Source: Nitrospinae bacterium bin107
GTDB taxonomy: Bacteria > UBA8248
Assembly (NCBI GenBank): GCA_002238965.1
Contig: MPNJ01000006.1
Coordinates: 62,001-126,000 of the forward strand
Reading direction: 5' to 3'
DNA length: 64,000 bases
Shown here piece by piece: positions 8,170-16,614 of this stretch (position 1 is the stretch's first letter; each line of letters starts with the position of its first letter). Under the pieces are notes generated by a model. It made no database searches and was not told the origin of the DNA. It worked only from the letters and a program-made list of their open reading frames with translations. A program made the translations under genes and the position numbers.

Positions 8170-9753
8170 ATGAATCAAGACGACACCTCAGCCATACACC
8201 CGGGCTCGAACATCGCCTGGGCGACGAAGAGATACGGCCCACGTGATGCCGTGGTGGACGGGGAACGCCGCCTGAGCTTCTTCGACGTCTACGATCGCAG
8301 CAAACGGGCCGCGAACGCGCTCTTAGCCCTCGGCCTCGAGCCGGATGATCGCGTCGCCAAGCTGATGCGAAACCGCGCCGAGATCATCGAGATCAACTTC
8401 GGCGTCGCGATGGCGGGCGGGGTGTCTCTGAACCTCCACGGACGCAACGTCTTAAAAGAACACGTCCACATGCTGAACGACTCTGAATCCGCGTTCCTCC
8501 TCCTGGATGAAGCCCACAAGGAATATGCCGAAGGCATCCGGAGCGAATGCCCGGGTCTGCGCGCCATCATCGCCGTTGGGTGGGAGGGCGCAGGCGTTAC
8601 CCCTTACGAGGAATGGCTGCAAAAAAGCTCCGGCCGGGAGCCCGGCGTCATCCTCGGGCCGGATTCGCTGTTTCACCTTCACTACACCTCGGGCACGACC
8701 GGGGAGCCCAAGGCGGTCGTCAACACCCACCGCACGCACGTCGCGTGGCTGGCGAAGTTCTTCAGAAACCTCGACTACCGGATGGGCGCGCTCGATTCCA
8801 TGCTCCACGCGGGCCCCATGACGCATGCGTCCTTCAACTTCATCGAACCCACATTCCTCCGGGGGGCGCGGAGCGTCATCATGCCCGCCTTCGAGCCGGA
8901 ACTTTTTATCGAAATGGCGGAAAAAGAGAGAGCCACAACCACCTATCTCGTCTCCACGATGGTGCAGCGGCTCATCGAATGCGGAAAGCTCGCAAGCGCC
9001 GACCTCTCGAGCCTGCACACGATCACCTACGGGGCCGCGCCCATCTCGGAGGAGAACCTGAGTCTCGCCATCGAGCACGTCGGCCCCATCTTCCGGCAAA
9101 CCTACGGGCTGACCGAAGCGCGCCAACCCATCGCGATACTCGATCCGTGGGATCACGTGGTCGACGGAACACCCGGGGAGCGCAAGCGTCTGGCCTCGTG
9201 CGGCAGGGTTGCGGCGGGCGTGGAGCTCGAACTCCTGGACGATGAGGACCGCCCCGTCGCCACCGGCGAGATGGGAGAAATCTGCGTGCGGGGGGATTAC
9301 GCCATGGCGAGCTACTGGAATAACCCGGAAGCTACGGCTGAGACCATGCGAAACGGCTGGGTGCACACCGGAGACCTCGCGGTGGCGGATGAGGAGGGAT
9401 ATCTCTACATCGTCGACCGCAAGAAGGAGATGATCATCACGGGCGGGTTCAACGTCTATCCCTCGGAAGTCGAGCGCGCCCTCTGCCGCCACCCCGCCGT
9501 CCTGGAAGCGCTGGTGATAGGCGTGCCGGATGAGATGTGGGGCGAGGCCGTCAAGGCCATGGTAGTGCTGCGCCCCGGAGAGTCGCCCGAGCCTTCGGAC
9601 ATCATCGCATTCACCGAAAAAGAAATCGCGGGCTACAAGAAGCCGAAACAAGTCGAGTTTCTGAGCAAAATTCCCAAAAACGCGCAGGGGAAAGTGCAAA
9701 GACGCGAGATTCGTGAAAAACACTGGACCGGAAGAGCGCGACGGGTGAATTAA
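8170..9753 (+). CDS. Acyl-CoA synthetase (AMP-binding, class I adenylate-forming)
   Basis: A 527-aa ANL-superfamily ligase expected to activate a carboxylic acid with ATP and CoA. The P-loop-like YTSGTTGEPKAV is near residue 172, the A5 motif YGLTEA near 314, GEICVRG near 374, the TGD hinge motif near 400, the DRKKEMIITGGFNVYPSEVE linker region (about 417-436), and the C-terminal catalytic Lys in PKNAQGKVQRR (about 503-513). The length is normal. No obvious Shine-Dalgarno site precedes the ATG, but a TATAAT lies 8 bp upstream. It sits between an MmgE/PrpD gene and a crotonase. The precise acid substrate cannot be read from the sequence. Confidence 0.92.
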   Translation: MNQDDTSAIHPGSNIAWATKRYGPRDAVVDGERRLSFFDVYDRSKRAANALLALGLEPDDRVAKLMRNRAEIIEINFGVAMAGGVSLNLHGRNVLKEHVHMLNDSESAFLLLDEAHKEYAEGIRSECPGLRAIIAVGWEGAGVTPYEEWLQKSSGREPGVILGPDSLFHLHYTSGTTGEPKAVVNTHRTHVAWLAKFFRNLDYRMGALDSMLHAGPMTHASFNFIEPTFLRGARSVIMPAFEPELFIEMAEKERATTTYLVSTMVQRLIECGKLASADLSSLHTITYGAAPISEENLSLAIEHVGPIFRQTYGLTEARQPIAILDPWDHVVDGTPGERKRLASCGRVAAGVELELLDDEDRPVATGEMGEICVRGDYAMASYWNNPEATAETMRNGWVHTGDLAVADEEGYLYIVDRKKEMIITGGFNVYPSEVERALCRHPAVLEALVIGVPDEMWGEAVKAMVVLRPGESPEPSDIIAFTEKEIAGYKKPKQVEFLSKIPKNAQGKVQRREIREKHWTGRARRVN

Positions 9754-9813
9754 AGCCGGCCGCTTTCAACGTCAATTCATCGGAGCGACCATTTTTCAAC
9801 AGGAGAGACGCCA

Positions 9814-10596
9814 ATGGACCTGACGCAAGAGTTCGGACTCAAGACCGTGAAATACCGCAAGGAAAACAAGATCGCGTACGTCACCCTGAACCGGCCCGAC
9901 AAGCTGAATCCTCTCAGCTTCGCCACGGTGACGGAACTCCTCCAGTGCTGGGAGGACGTGAACGACGACAAGGAGGTGTGGGTGGCGATTCTCGCGGGCG
10001 AGGGGAAATCCTTCTGCTCCGGGTGGGATCAGAACCTGGAAGAGGATGAACTCAAGATGGGCGCCGTCCGCCCCAAGGGGATCCTCTACTGCGACCTGGA
10101 CTGGATCAAGAAGCCCGTCATCTGCGCGGCGCAGGGCTACGCCATCGGCGGGGGGATGAGCCTGTTCCTCGGCGCGGACGTCCGCGTGGTTTCGGAAGAC
10201 GCCAAGGTCGGTTATTCACAGCCCAAGATCGGCATCATCAGCATCGGCGGGGCCATGCGCCTTCCCGCTGCGATTCCCGGTCTCGCCAGATGGTACATGT
10301 TCTCGGGCGAACTCATCGACGCCGAGGAAGCCTACCGCCTCGGCCTCGTGGTGAAGATCGCCAAGAACGGGGAACTCCTGGAGACCGCGACAGCCATGGC
10401 CGAGCAGATCATCGAGTGCTCGCCCATGACGGTGCAGCACACCAAGGAAGAGATCGCCGTGGCCGCCAACGTGTCGATGTACGAGGGCTATCGCCTGTGC
10501 CGGCCCATCATGAACCGCTTCTACCAGACCGAAGATTACCGCGAGGGCAAGAACGCGTTCATGGAGAAACGAAAACCCGTCTGGAAGAACTGCTGA
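9814..10596 (+). CDS. Enoyl-CoA hydratase/isomerase family (crotonase) protein, non-canonical active site
   Basis: A 260-aa crotonase-fold protein. The first oxyanion-hole segment is SFCSGWDQ (about residues 66-73) and the second is YAIGGGMSLFLGADV (about 109-123). Where mitochondrial-type enoyl-CoA hydratases carry Glu144 in a QPE motif, this protein reads QPK (about 136-138). It therefore may catalyse a different crotonase reaction such as a thioesterase, isomerase or decarboxylase step. A strong AGGAGAG precedes the ATG. Its position between the CoA ligase and an MFS transporter suggests it acts on the CoA ester made by the ligase. Confidence 0.88.
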   Translation: MDLTQEFGLKTVKYRKENKIAYVTLNRPDKLNPLSFATVTELLQCWEDVNDDKEVWVAILAGEGKSFCSGWDQNLEEDELKMGAVRPKGILYCDLDWIKKPVICAAQGYAIGGGMSLFLGADVRVVSEDAKVGYSQPKIGIISIGGAMRLPAAIPGLARWYMFSGELIDAEEAYRLGLVVKIAKNGELLETATAMAEQIIECSPMTVQHTKEEIAVAANVSMYEGYRLCRPIMNRFYQTEDYREGKNAFMEKRKPVWKNC

Positions 10597-10704
10597 GCAG
10601 GGACCGAGGCTGAACGGGAAGAATCGCAAGTCTGCCTCCGGGGTTGCAGGACGGCCCGGTATGAAGGATAAGCCTAACCGGTCATCCCAATCCCAGGAGC
10701 GCAC

Positions 10705-11898
10705 ATGGATTTGTCTACGGGCAAGGATGTGGCCGGCATCAGGCAAGGCTGGCCGATTATCCTCGCGTGTTTTCTCACCATATTCACCGCCTACACCACG
10801 GCCTTCATCCTGGGTCCGATGCTCGACGACATGGGCCGCGACCTGGGCCTCTCCCTCTCGGCCATGGGGCAGCTGGCGGCCATCACCTTCATTCCCTGGG
10901 GGATAGGCGCGCCCCTGCTGGCGCCCATCTCGGATCGCTACGGCCGAAAGTACGTCATTCTCGCCGGGGTGGCGGGTCTCTCGCTCTCCAGCATCGCCAC
11001 CTCGTTCGCGGACGGGTATCTCGCGGTGGCGGTCTGGCGCTTCATCGCGGGGCTGAGCGGCGCGCTCGTTCCGCCCACAGCGGTGGCGGCGATCGGGGAC
11101 AACTTCACGGGACGCGTGCGCGGCCTCGCCATCGGTTTCGCGACGGCGGGCGTGGCCATGGGCCTGCTCGTCGGGGTCCCGAGCGTGGCCTTTCTGACGG
11201 ATTACCTGGGCTGGCGCAACGCGCTTTGGATATCGGGCGTGTTCGGCCTGACGCTCTCCCTTTACACGCTCCGCTCACTGCCATCCGGGAGCCAGACCGA
11301 CGCGCCCTCTTCCTATCTAGCCAGCTTCACCTGGATGCGCCAGGGTGCCTCATGGCTCCTGCTGAGCGGAAACGTCACCGAGCGACTCATGACGTCCGCC
11401 TTTCTGACATACGTCGCCGTATTTCTGATGCGCACCTTCGAGGTTTCTCTTTCCACCGCGGGGAGCCTGCTCACGGCGATGTCCGTGGGCGCGCTCATCG
11501 GCGGCCTCCTGGGCGGGGCGCTGGCGGGCGTGAGAAGGCGCTTTCTCATCATCACCGCCCTTGTCCTGCTCCAGGGAGAACTCCTGGCGTTTCACTTCTC
11601 GGGGCTGGGCTTTCTCACGCTCACGATCGCGGCGGGCTTTCTCTTCTCGTTCTTCAGCCATCTGAGCCGTCCCGCCGTCATGGACGACCTCATATCGATC
11701 GCCCCGCAGGCGCACGGCGCCATCATCGGCTTCTATTCGACGAGCAACCAGGTCGGCCTCTTCCTGGGAGCGTCCCTGGGCGGGTTCGCCATTCAGTGGG
11801 GCGGCTTCGGGGCGCTCAGCTGGCTCGTCCTGGGCGCGGCGGTCCTGGGCGGGGGGTTCTATGGGGCGAGCGCGTGGGTATTTCGGGGAAGAGGGTAA
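10705..11898 (+). CDS. MFS transporter
   Basis: A 397-aa major facilitator with about 12 hydrophobic helices. The loop 2-3 signature APISDRYGRKYVILAG (about residues 73-88) is intact, with Asp and two Arg positions, and the central cytoplasmic loop is near residue 195. CCAGGAG precedes the ATG. It closes the cluster of cupin, MmgE/PrpD, CoA ligase and crotonase and is the likely importer of the substrate handled by those enzymes; the substrate class is unknown. A sharp change to AT-rich DNA follows within about 40 bp. Confidence 0.88.
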   Translation: MDLSTGKDVAGIRQGWPIILACFLTIFTAYTTAFILGPMLDDMGRDLGLSLSAMGQLAAITFIPWGIGAPLLAPISDRYGRKYVILAGVAGLSLSSIATSFADGYLAVAVWRFIAGLSGALVPPTAVAAIGDNFTGRVRGLAIGFATAGVAMGLLVGVPSVAFLTDYLGWRNALWISGVFGLTLSLYTLRSLPSGSQTDAPSSYLASFTWMRQGASWLLLSGNVTERLMTSAFLTYVAVFLMRTFEVSLSTAGSLLTAMSVGALIGGLLGGALAGVRRRFLIITALVLLQGELLAFHFSGLGFLTLTIAAGFLFSFFSHLSRPAVMDDLISIAPQAHGAIIGFYSTSNQVGLFLGASLGGFAIQWGGFGALSWLVLGAAVLGGGFYGASAWVFRGRG

Positions 11899-11956
11899 GC
11901 TCTTCTTCACCCGATTGATCGTAGCAAACAATTTTATACGTTATCGCGCATACACA

Positions 11957-11984
11957 ATTTATATACTTGATAAAGTATATAAAT
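11957..11984. promoter_or_regulatory. Perfect palindromic operator candidate 1 of hipBA
   Basis: A 12-bp arm ATTTATATACTT is repeated as a perfect inverted copy (AAGTATATAAAT) around the 4-base centre GATA. It covers the candidate -35 box (11967-11972) of the hipBA promoter, exactly where an autorepressor would bind. HipB-type antitoxins are known to bind palindromes in their own promoter. Confidence 0.65.
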
Positions 11985-11996
11985 ATAATATACAAT
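11967..11996 (+). promoter_or_regulatory. Candidate sigma70-type promoter of hipBA
   Basis: TTGATA (11967-11972) and TACAAT (11991-11996) each match their consensus hexamer at 5 of 6 positions, with an 18-bp spacer. Transcription would start near 12003, about 55 bp before the hipB ATG. Two palindromes overlap the -35 box and the start region, which suggests autoregulation. Confidence 0.55.
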
Positions 11997-11999
11997 ATA

Positions 12000-12022
12000 G
12001 CGTATATTTAGATATTATACGC
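12000..12022. promoter_or_regulatory. Palindromic operator candidate 2 of hipBA
   Basis: GCGTATA and its perfect inverse TATACGC flank a 9-base spacer and lie over the predicted transcription start. A further imperfect copy of the half-site (TATACG ... CGCATA) occurs at 11935-11952. Multiple spaced half-sites fit cooperative binding by a HipB dimer. Confidence 0.55.
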
Positions 12023-12056
12023 TTTAAGGTATGTTATTTTTGAGGAGGAATAGAAG

Positions 12057-12314
12057 ATGAATGAGCTTGTTACCCGCTCGGAAAAGCAACTGGGAGAGGC
12101 TCTGCGCCGGGTCCGCAAACAGCGTGGTTTCACGCAGGCCGGACTCGGCGAAAAAATCCACATGCGCCAAGCCACCATCTCCAAGCTGGAGGGTGGCTCG
12201 TCGACAAGCCGCCTTCATACTCTGATGGCGTCTCTCGCTGCGCTTGATCTGGAACTGGTCGTGCGTCCCCGCCGCCGGAGCACAGGCGATGAAATTGAGG
12301 AGTTGTTCTCATAG
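12057..12314 (+). CDS. hipB: HipB-like XRE-family antitoxin
   Basis: An 85-aa helix-turn-helix protein. The XRE fold runs about residues 11-66, with the recognition region TQAGLGEKIHMRQATISKLE (about 26-45). It is expected to bind the palindromes upstream of it and to neutralise the HipA kinase encoded next. A perfect-quality AGGAGG lies 8 bases before the ATG. Its stop codon TAG (12312-12314) overlaps the proposed ATA start of hipA. The AT-rich promoter contrasts with the GC-rich surroundings, typical of a mobile toxin-antitoxin module. Confidence 0.88.
   Translation: MNELVTRSEKQLGEALRRVRKQRGFTQAGLGEKIHMRQATISKLEGGSSTSRLHTLMASLAALDLELVVRPRRRSTGDEIEELFS
12297..12313 (+). promoter_or_regulatory. 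Ribosome-binding site that implies an ATA start for hipA
   Basis: GAGGAG (12297-12302) is followed after 8 bases by ATA at 12311-12313. The codons that follow encode ARRRAYIPLAVY, the usual N-terminal strand of HipA proteins. The first in-frame ATG, at 12350, has no ribosome site. ATA here looks like either a rare start codon or a mutated ATG. Confidence 0.6.
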
Positions 12315-13615
12315 CCAGACGACGCGCCTACATACCGCTGGCCGTCTATATGAACGGCCGTCTCGTGGGGTGGTTGCGCAAGGCGGCGAGCGGAGCCATC
12401 GATTTTCGCTACGATGATAGATGGCTCGCCCGGGAACACGGTTTTTCGGTTTCGCTCTCCATGCCGCTGCGTGAAGACGCTTATATCGGCGACCCGGTCG
12501 TCGCCGTGTTCGACAATCTACTCCCGGACAATTTCGACATCCGAGACAAAATGGCCGCGCGAACCCAAGCGAATGGGTCGGATACCTTCAGTCTGCTGAG
12601 CGCGGTCGGGCGTGACTGCGTCGGCGCCATGCAGTTCCTCCCGGAAGGAGAAGACCCCGGCCCTGCCGGGTCGATCGATGGGCACACTATCGATGATGAC
12701 GGGATTGGCAAGATACTCGCCAATCTGGGCACTACCCCGCTCGGTGTCGGCGTGCATGAAGCATTCCGCATCTCGCTCGCCGGCGCGCAGGAAAAGACCG
12801 CCCTGCTGTACTGGAAAAACGAGTGGCGCGTACCGCACGGCACGACCGCGACGACCCATATCCTCAAACCGGAAATCGGACGGCTCGGCAACGGCGTCGA
12901 CCTCTCGCTTTCCGTCGAGAACGAGCATCTTTGCATGCGGCTCATCTCCACCCTCGGCCTGCCTGCGGCCGACACCCGCATGGAGACGTTCGGTGAGAAG
13001 AAAACGCTGGTCGTGGAGCGTTTCGACCGGCTCTGGGCGAAAGACGGACGACTATTGCGCTTGCCGCAGGAAGACTGCTGCCAGGCGCTTTCCATGCCCT
13101 CGGCCAAAAAATACGAGAGCGATGGCGGACCAGGGCTTCCCGACTTGTTCGATTTGTTCATGGGCAGCGACGATGCAACACGCGATCGCAAGATGATCAT
13201 GAAGGCGGCCGTCGTCTTCTGGCTTCTCGCCGCCATCGACGGCCATGCCAAGAACTTCAGCCTCTTCCTTCATCCGCACGGCGGATTTTCATTGACGCCC
13301 TTTTATGACGTGATGTCGATTCAACCGAACTTCGATGCGCACCAGCTCCGGCAACGCGATATGAAGATGTCCATGGCGGTCGGCAAGAACCGCCATTACG
13401 CCGTGAACGAAATCATCCCGCGCCATTATCTGCAAACGGCTGCGGCCTGCAACATGGGAGAAAGCGTCGTGCGGGAGATATTCGAAGAACTTCTCGAACG
13501 AGGCGAAGCGGCGATATCGAGCGTGGAGAACGATCTCCCACCTGGTTTCCCCGAATCGCTATTCATGAGCGTTACGGTAGGTTTTCGCCGACGCCTGCGT
13601 CTGCTGGAGGGTTGA
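12311..13615 (+). CDS. hipA: HipA-like serine/threonine kinase toxin (apparent ATA start)
   Basis: A type II toxin kinase; characterised HipA proteins phosphorylate glutamyl-tRNA synthetase and cause growth arrest. Seen here are the N-terminal HipA_N region with YMNGRLVGWLRK, the Gly-rich ISLAGAQEKTALL loop, HILKPE with the ATP-binding Lys, VVERFDR, the QEDCCQALSMPSAKKYE segment, the catalytic AIDGHAKNFS loop and FYDVMS, the metal-binding Asp. Length from ATA 12311 is 434 aa, as usual for the family; from ATG 12350 it loses 13 residues of the first beta strand. No frameshift or stop interrupts it. It is operonic with hipB. Confidence 0.9.
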   Translation: MARRRAYIPLAVYMNGRLVGWLRKAASGAIDFRYDDRWLAREHGFSVSLSMPLREDAYIGDPVVAVFDNLLPDNFDIRDKMAARTQANGSDTFSLLSAVGRDCVGAMQFLPEGEDPGPAGSIDGHTIDDDGIGKILANLGTTPLGVGVHEAFRISLAGAQEKTALLYWKNEWRVPHGTTATTHILKPEIGRLGNGVDLSLSVENEHLCMRLISTLGLPAADTRMETFGEKKTLVVERFDRLWAKDGRLLRLPQEDCCQALSMPSAKKYESDGGPGLPDLFDLFMGSDDATRDRKMIMKAAVVFWLLAAIDGHAKNFSLFLHPHGGFSLTPFYDVMSIQPNFDAHQLRQRDMKMSMAVGKNRHYAVNEIIPRHYLQTAAACNMGESVVREIFEELLERGEAAISSVENDLPPGFPESLFMSVTVGFRRRLRLLEG

Positions 13616-13724
13616 GCGTTAACATCATGACGCAATGCCCGGAAGAAAAAAACGGTAGGGCGGTTCGCGAACTGCCCCAACGAAATCAACAAAACCTCGA
13701 ACGTAACAAACCAGAGACATGGTA

Positions 13725-13748
13725 GGTACAGGCCCCTGTGCCTGTACC
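13725..13748. repeat. Intergenic hairpin (9-bp perfect arms)
   Basis: GGTACAGGC and its perfect inverse GCCTGTACC enclose a 6-base loop in the 250-bp space after hipA. There is no T-run, so it is a poor terminator for hipA. Just beyond it, 13769-13783 reads GGTTGTTGAAAAAGC, 13 of 15 identical to the left end of the MITE at 19874, so this spacer may hold the remains of a related element. The rest of 13616-13865 shows no gene. Confidence 0.5.
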
Positions 13749-13865
13749 CGGAAAGGACAACCACGGCGGGTTGTTGAAAAAGCCGGCACCGGGATCGGAC
13801 GCATTGGACGCTCCCTCATCGGTCTCGTCTAAAGCAGTTCCTCCTTCATCAGTCGGAACTGACCC

Positions 13866-15577
13866 CTAATTCTTCACGGCGTCCTTGCGCCTGGGCTCGG
13901 GGAAGACGTCCTGATCGATAATCACGTCGACGACGGCGGGGCCATCTTCCTTGAGGGCCTGCGCGTAGACGTCTTCAAGTTCTTCGGGGTCCTCCACCCG
14001 GAAGCCCGCCGCGCCGAAGACCCGGGCATATTCGTCGAACCTGGGGTTGCCGATGGCGTCGGCGATGTAGCGCCCCTCATAAAAATGCTTCTGGTAGGCC
14101 CGTTCGGAGCCCAGGTTGAAGTTGTTCAGGATGACGCAGACGGTCGGCAGGTTCTCGCGCATCGCGGTCTCAAGCTCCGCCCCGTTGCACAGGAACGCGC
14201 CGTCGCCGCTGATGGTGACGACCTTCTGGTGCGGACGCGCCAGCTTGGCTCCCAGCCCCAGGGGATAGCCGATGCCGATGGCCGCCAGGTCCTGCGGAGC
14301 CACGAAACTCCTGGCCTGATCGAAGCGTTGATATTCATACACATAGCCCGCCGCGCTGCCCGCGTCGTTCGTGATGATGGTGTTCTCGGGCAGGACTCTC
14401 GCGAGAGCCATCTGCGCGCGCCTGGGGTCGATGGGCTTTCCGCCGTATTCCAGCGCCCGTTCGCGGTGTTTTTCCTGCGCGTCGCGCACCGCCGCGGCCT
14501 CCGCCCGCCACGCGGGGCGCTCAACCCCCTCGCCCAGCCCGCCGAGCACGGCCCGAAGCGCAAGTCCCGCCTCCGCGTTCATGCCCACCTCGGTGGCGAA
14601 GTTCCGGCCGATGTTGTGCGGGTCCACGGCCGCGTGGATGAGTCTGGCACTCCCGAAGAAACCGGGCCGCAGGAACGTGGTCGAGTGCGCGAGCCTGGTG
14701 CCGACGGCGAACACGACGTCCGCCTTCTCGAAAAGCGCGTGCGCCTCGGGGAGCGTTCCGCGTCCGATGGAACCCAGGAACAGGGGGTGTCCGTTCGGGA
14801 CCACATCGTCCCTGCCGGTAGAAGTCATGATGGGCGCGTCGAGCGCTTCGGCCAGCGCTATCAGCTCGCCGCTCGCCTCATCCCAGAGCACGCCGCCGCC
14901 TCCGATGAGCAGGGGCCGCTCGGCGGATTTAAGCAGCGCCGCCGCCCGCGCGGGGGGGGGGCCCCGCGGGGGGTTTAAGCCGCCCCCCCCCCCCCGCCGC
15001 CCCCCCGGGGGGGGGGGGGGAGCCGCGCCCGCACCTGATGCGCCGGAGCGCCGTTCTCGGAATACTCCGCCGTCTCGTTCAGCACGTCGCGCGGCAGGTC
15101 GACGTGCACGGGGCCGGGTACGCCGGAGGTCGCCACGTGACAGGCCTCGTTGATGACGTCGAAGGCGCGCTCGGGTTTTCTCACCTGAACCGACCACTTC
15201 ACCATGGGAGCGAACATGGCGATCTGGTCGAGTTCCTGGGTGGACTCGCGAAAGGTGTCTTTCATCATGGGGGCGCCGGTGATGACCAGCACCGGGCTTT
15301 GCGCCATCATCGAATGCGCCACGCCGGTGACGAGGTTCGTGGCGCCAGGGCCGTTGGTCGCCATGCACACGCCCACCTCTCCCGTGAGCCGGGCATAGGC
15401 GTCCGCCATCAGGGCGGCGCTCTGTTCGTGGCGCACCGTGAGGAAAGAAATGTCGTCCCGGCCGTACATGCCGTCCAGTATCTCGATCATGCACGAACCC
15501 GCCATGCCGATTACGTGCCTCACCCCCAGTTTCGCGAGCGCATCCGCCACCGCGTGTCCAGCCGTCATGCTCACCAT
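13866..15577 (-). pseudogene. ThDP-dependent acetolactate-synthase-like enzyme, reading frame broken in a G/C homopolymer tract
   Basis: The protein is collinear with acetolactate synthase-type thiamine diphosphate enzymes but sits in two frames. The N-terminal part (15577 down to about 15022) has GMAGSCMIEILDG, the ThDP-activating Glu in RHEQSAALMADAYARLTG and NGPGATNLV. The C-terminal part (about 14950 to 13866) has the central Rossmann domain (LLIGGGG), the ThDP motif GDGAFLCNG...NN (about 14115-14200) and a normal tail. The join falls in 14951-15020, almost only G and C runs, where about 10-20 linker residues also appear lost. AGGAG precedes the ATG at 15577. A sequencing or assembly fault in the homopolymers is the likeliest cause; the enzyme may be intact in the organism. 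Confidence 0.8.
14951..15020. repeat. Low-complexity G/C homopolymer tract inside the ThDP enzyme gene
   Basis: Within 70 bases there are runs of 10 G (14952-14961), 13 C (14983-14995), 7 C (15000-15006) and 14 G (15007-15020), separated by short GC words. Nothing like it occurs elsewhere in the window. It coincides with the frame change and replaces a normal inter-domain linker, so it is probably an artefact of base calling or assembly. Confidence 0.8.
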
Positions 15578-15700
15578 CAGTCCGGTCTCCTTGAAAACAA
15601 CATAAACTAACCAGCAGGCGCGACCCGCCGCGCTTCATTTTTGGATGAATTTTGTCCGCAGAGATTAGGCCCGCGCGCGCGATTCGTCAAAGGCCTCAGG

Positions 15701-16423
15701 CTATCCGACGTTTCCTTTCGCGTGTATGGCGTTGGCGATGAGGTTCACCGCGTGATCCGCGTTCGCCTCGGGCCTGGCCGTCTCAGCGAAACGGTAGAAA
15801 CTCTTGGTGGGCTTGAGCGAATCCCCACCCAGAGCGCACAGCTCCGCGCAGAGGCGTTCGGCTTGTACATTCAAGTCTGAATCCGCGACCACGTGATTCA
15901 CCATGCCGACCCGCCTGCCCTCTTCCGCGTCTATCTCCCGGCCCGTGATGACCATCTCGAAGCCGTGGCGCCTGTCCAGCTTTCTCGCCAGGTGGCTGAT
16001 GACCACCGTGGGCGGAAACCCCTCCCTGATCTCGGGAAAGGCGATTCGCGCGGTACCTGAAGCCAGCACGATGTCCGCGCGGCTGATGAGCCCCGCACCC
16101 GGCCCAAAGGCGCGGCCTCTCAATGCCGCCACCGTCACGGCGGGAGAGAACTCCAGGGCGTCGTTCATCTTCACGATTGCCCGGAAGCGCTCCCTTATCG
16201 CGTTCACGGGCGGCAGCCCGGCGCCGCCGCGCACGCTCTCCCTGCCGGCGCAAAAATCCGCGCCCTCCCCGCTCAGCAGAACGACGTCGCACTCCTCGCC
16301 CGCCTGAAGCAATGCTTCGGTGAGTTCTCCTATCATCTCGAAAGTGAGGCGGTTCGCCTCTGAGGCGCGAGCGAGCGTGACGCGGCCCAGAGCGTTTTCC
16401 TTCTCATACCGAACAGACGGCAT
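15701..16423 (-). CDS. Enoyl-CoA hydratase/isomerase family protein
   Basis: A 240-aa crotonase-fold protein with the oxyanion-hole segments DFCAGRES and GRAFGPGAGLISRADIV. FPEIREGFPP retains the catalytic-type Glu that is missing from the crotonase at 9814. It is somewhat shorter than the usual 255-260 residues. I place the start at ATG 16423 because GGAGG lies about 8 nt upstream; ATG 16429 abuts the same site. It is transcribed towards the ThDP enzyme gene and divergently from the rlmD-like gene. The substrate is unknown. Confidence 0.85.
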   Translation of the reverse strand: MPSVRYEKENALGRVTLARASEANRLTFEMIGELTEALLQAGEECDVVLLSGEGADFCAGRESVRGGAGLPPVNAIRERFRAIVKMNDALEFSPAVTVAALRGRAFGPGAGLISRADIVLASGTARIAFPEIREGFPPTVVISHLARKLDRRHGFEMVITGREIDAEEGRRVGMVNHVVADSDLNVQAERLCAELCALGGDSLKPTKSFYRFAETARPEANADHAVNLIANAIHAKGNVG

Positions 16424-16614
16424 TTTCATCCCCTCCACGGAACAGAAGCCGGACGATTCCCCCAATATATTCGTACACCCTGAAATTTCCGGGATTATCG
16501 CCCGAAATCTTCCGAAAAGTAAAAACGAAAAAGGGCTTGCAAAATTATTCGTAATTTGTTTGTATTAGAAATGTTTTATTTTCGTGAAATATATGTCATG
16601 AGGGCCCGGTTGCC

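Noticed and set aside
11901-11956. Rho-independent terminator after the MFS gene
   Set aside because: GGGT and CACCC near 11893-11910 do not form a stable stem followed by a T-run.
15578-15638. N-terminal extension of the ThDP enzyme frame to 15638
   Set aside because: That frame is the wrong one upstream of the G/C tract; the conserved N-terminus lies in the frame starting at 15577.
16500-16614. Promoter and LexA box upstream of rlmD-lexA-dinB
   Set aside because: The region is AT-rich and TTGCAA (16537-16542) resembles a -35 box, but no -10 at proper spacing and no convincing LexA palindrome could be defined.
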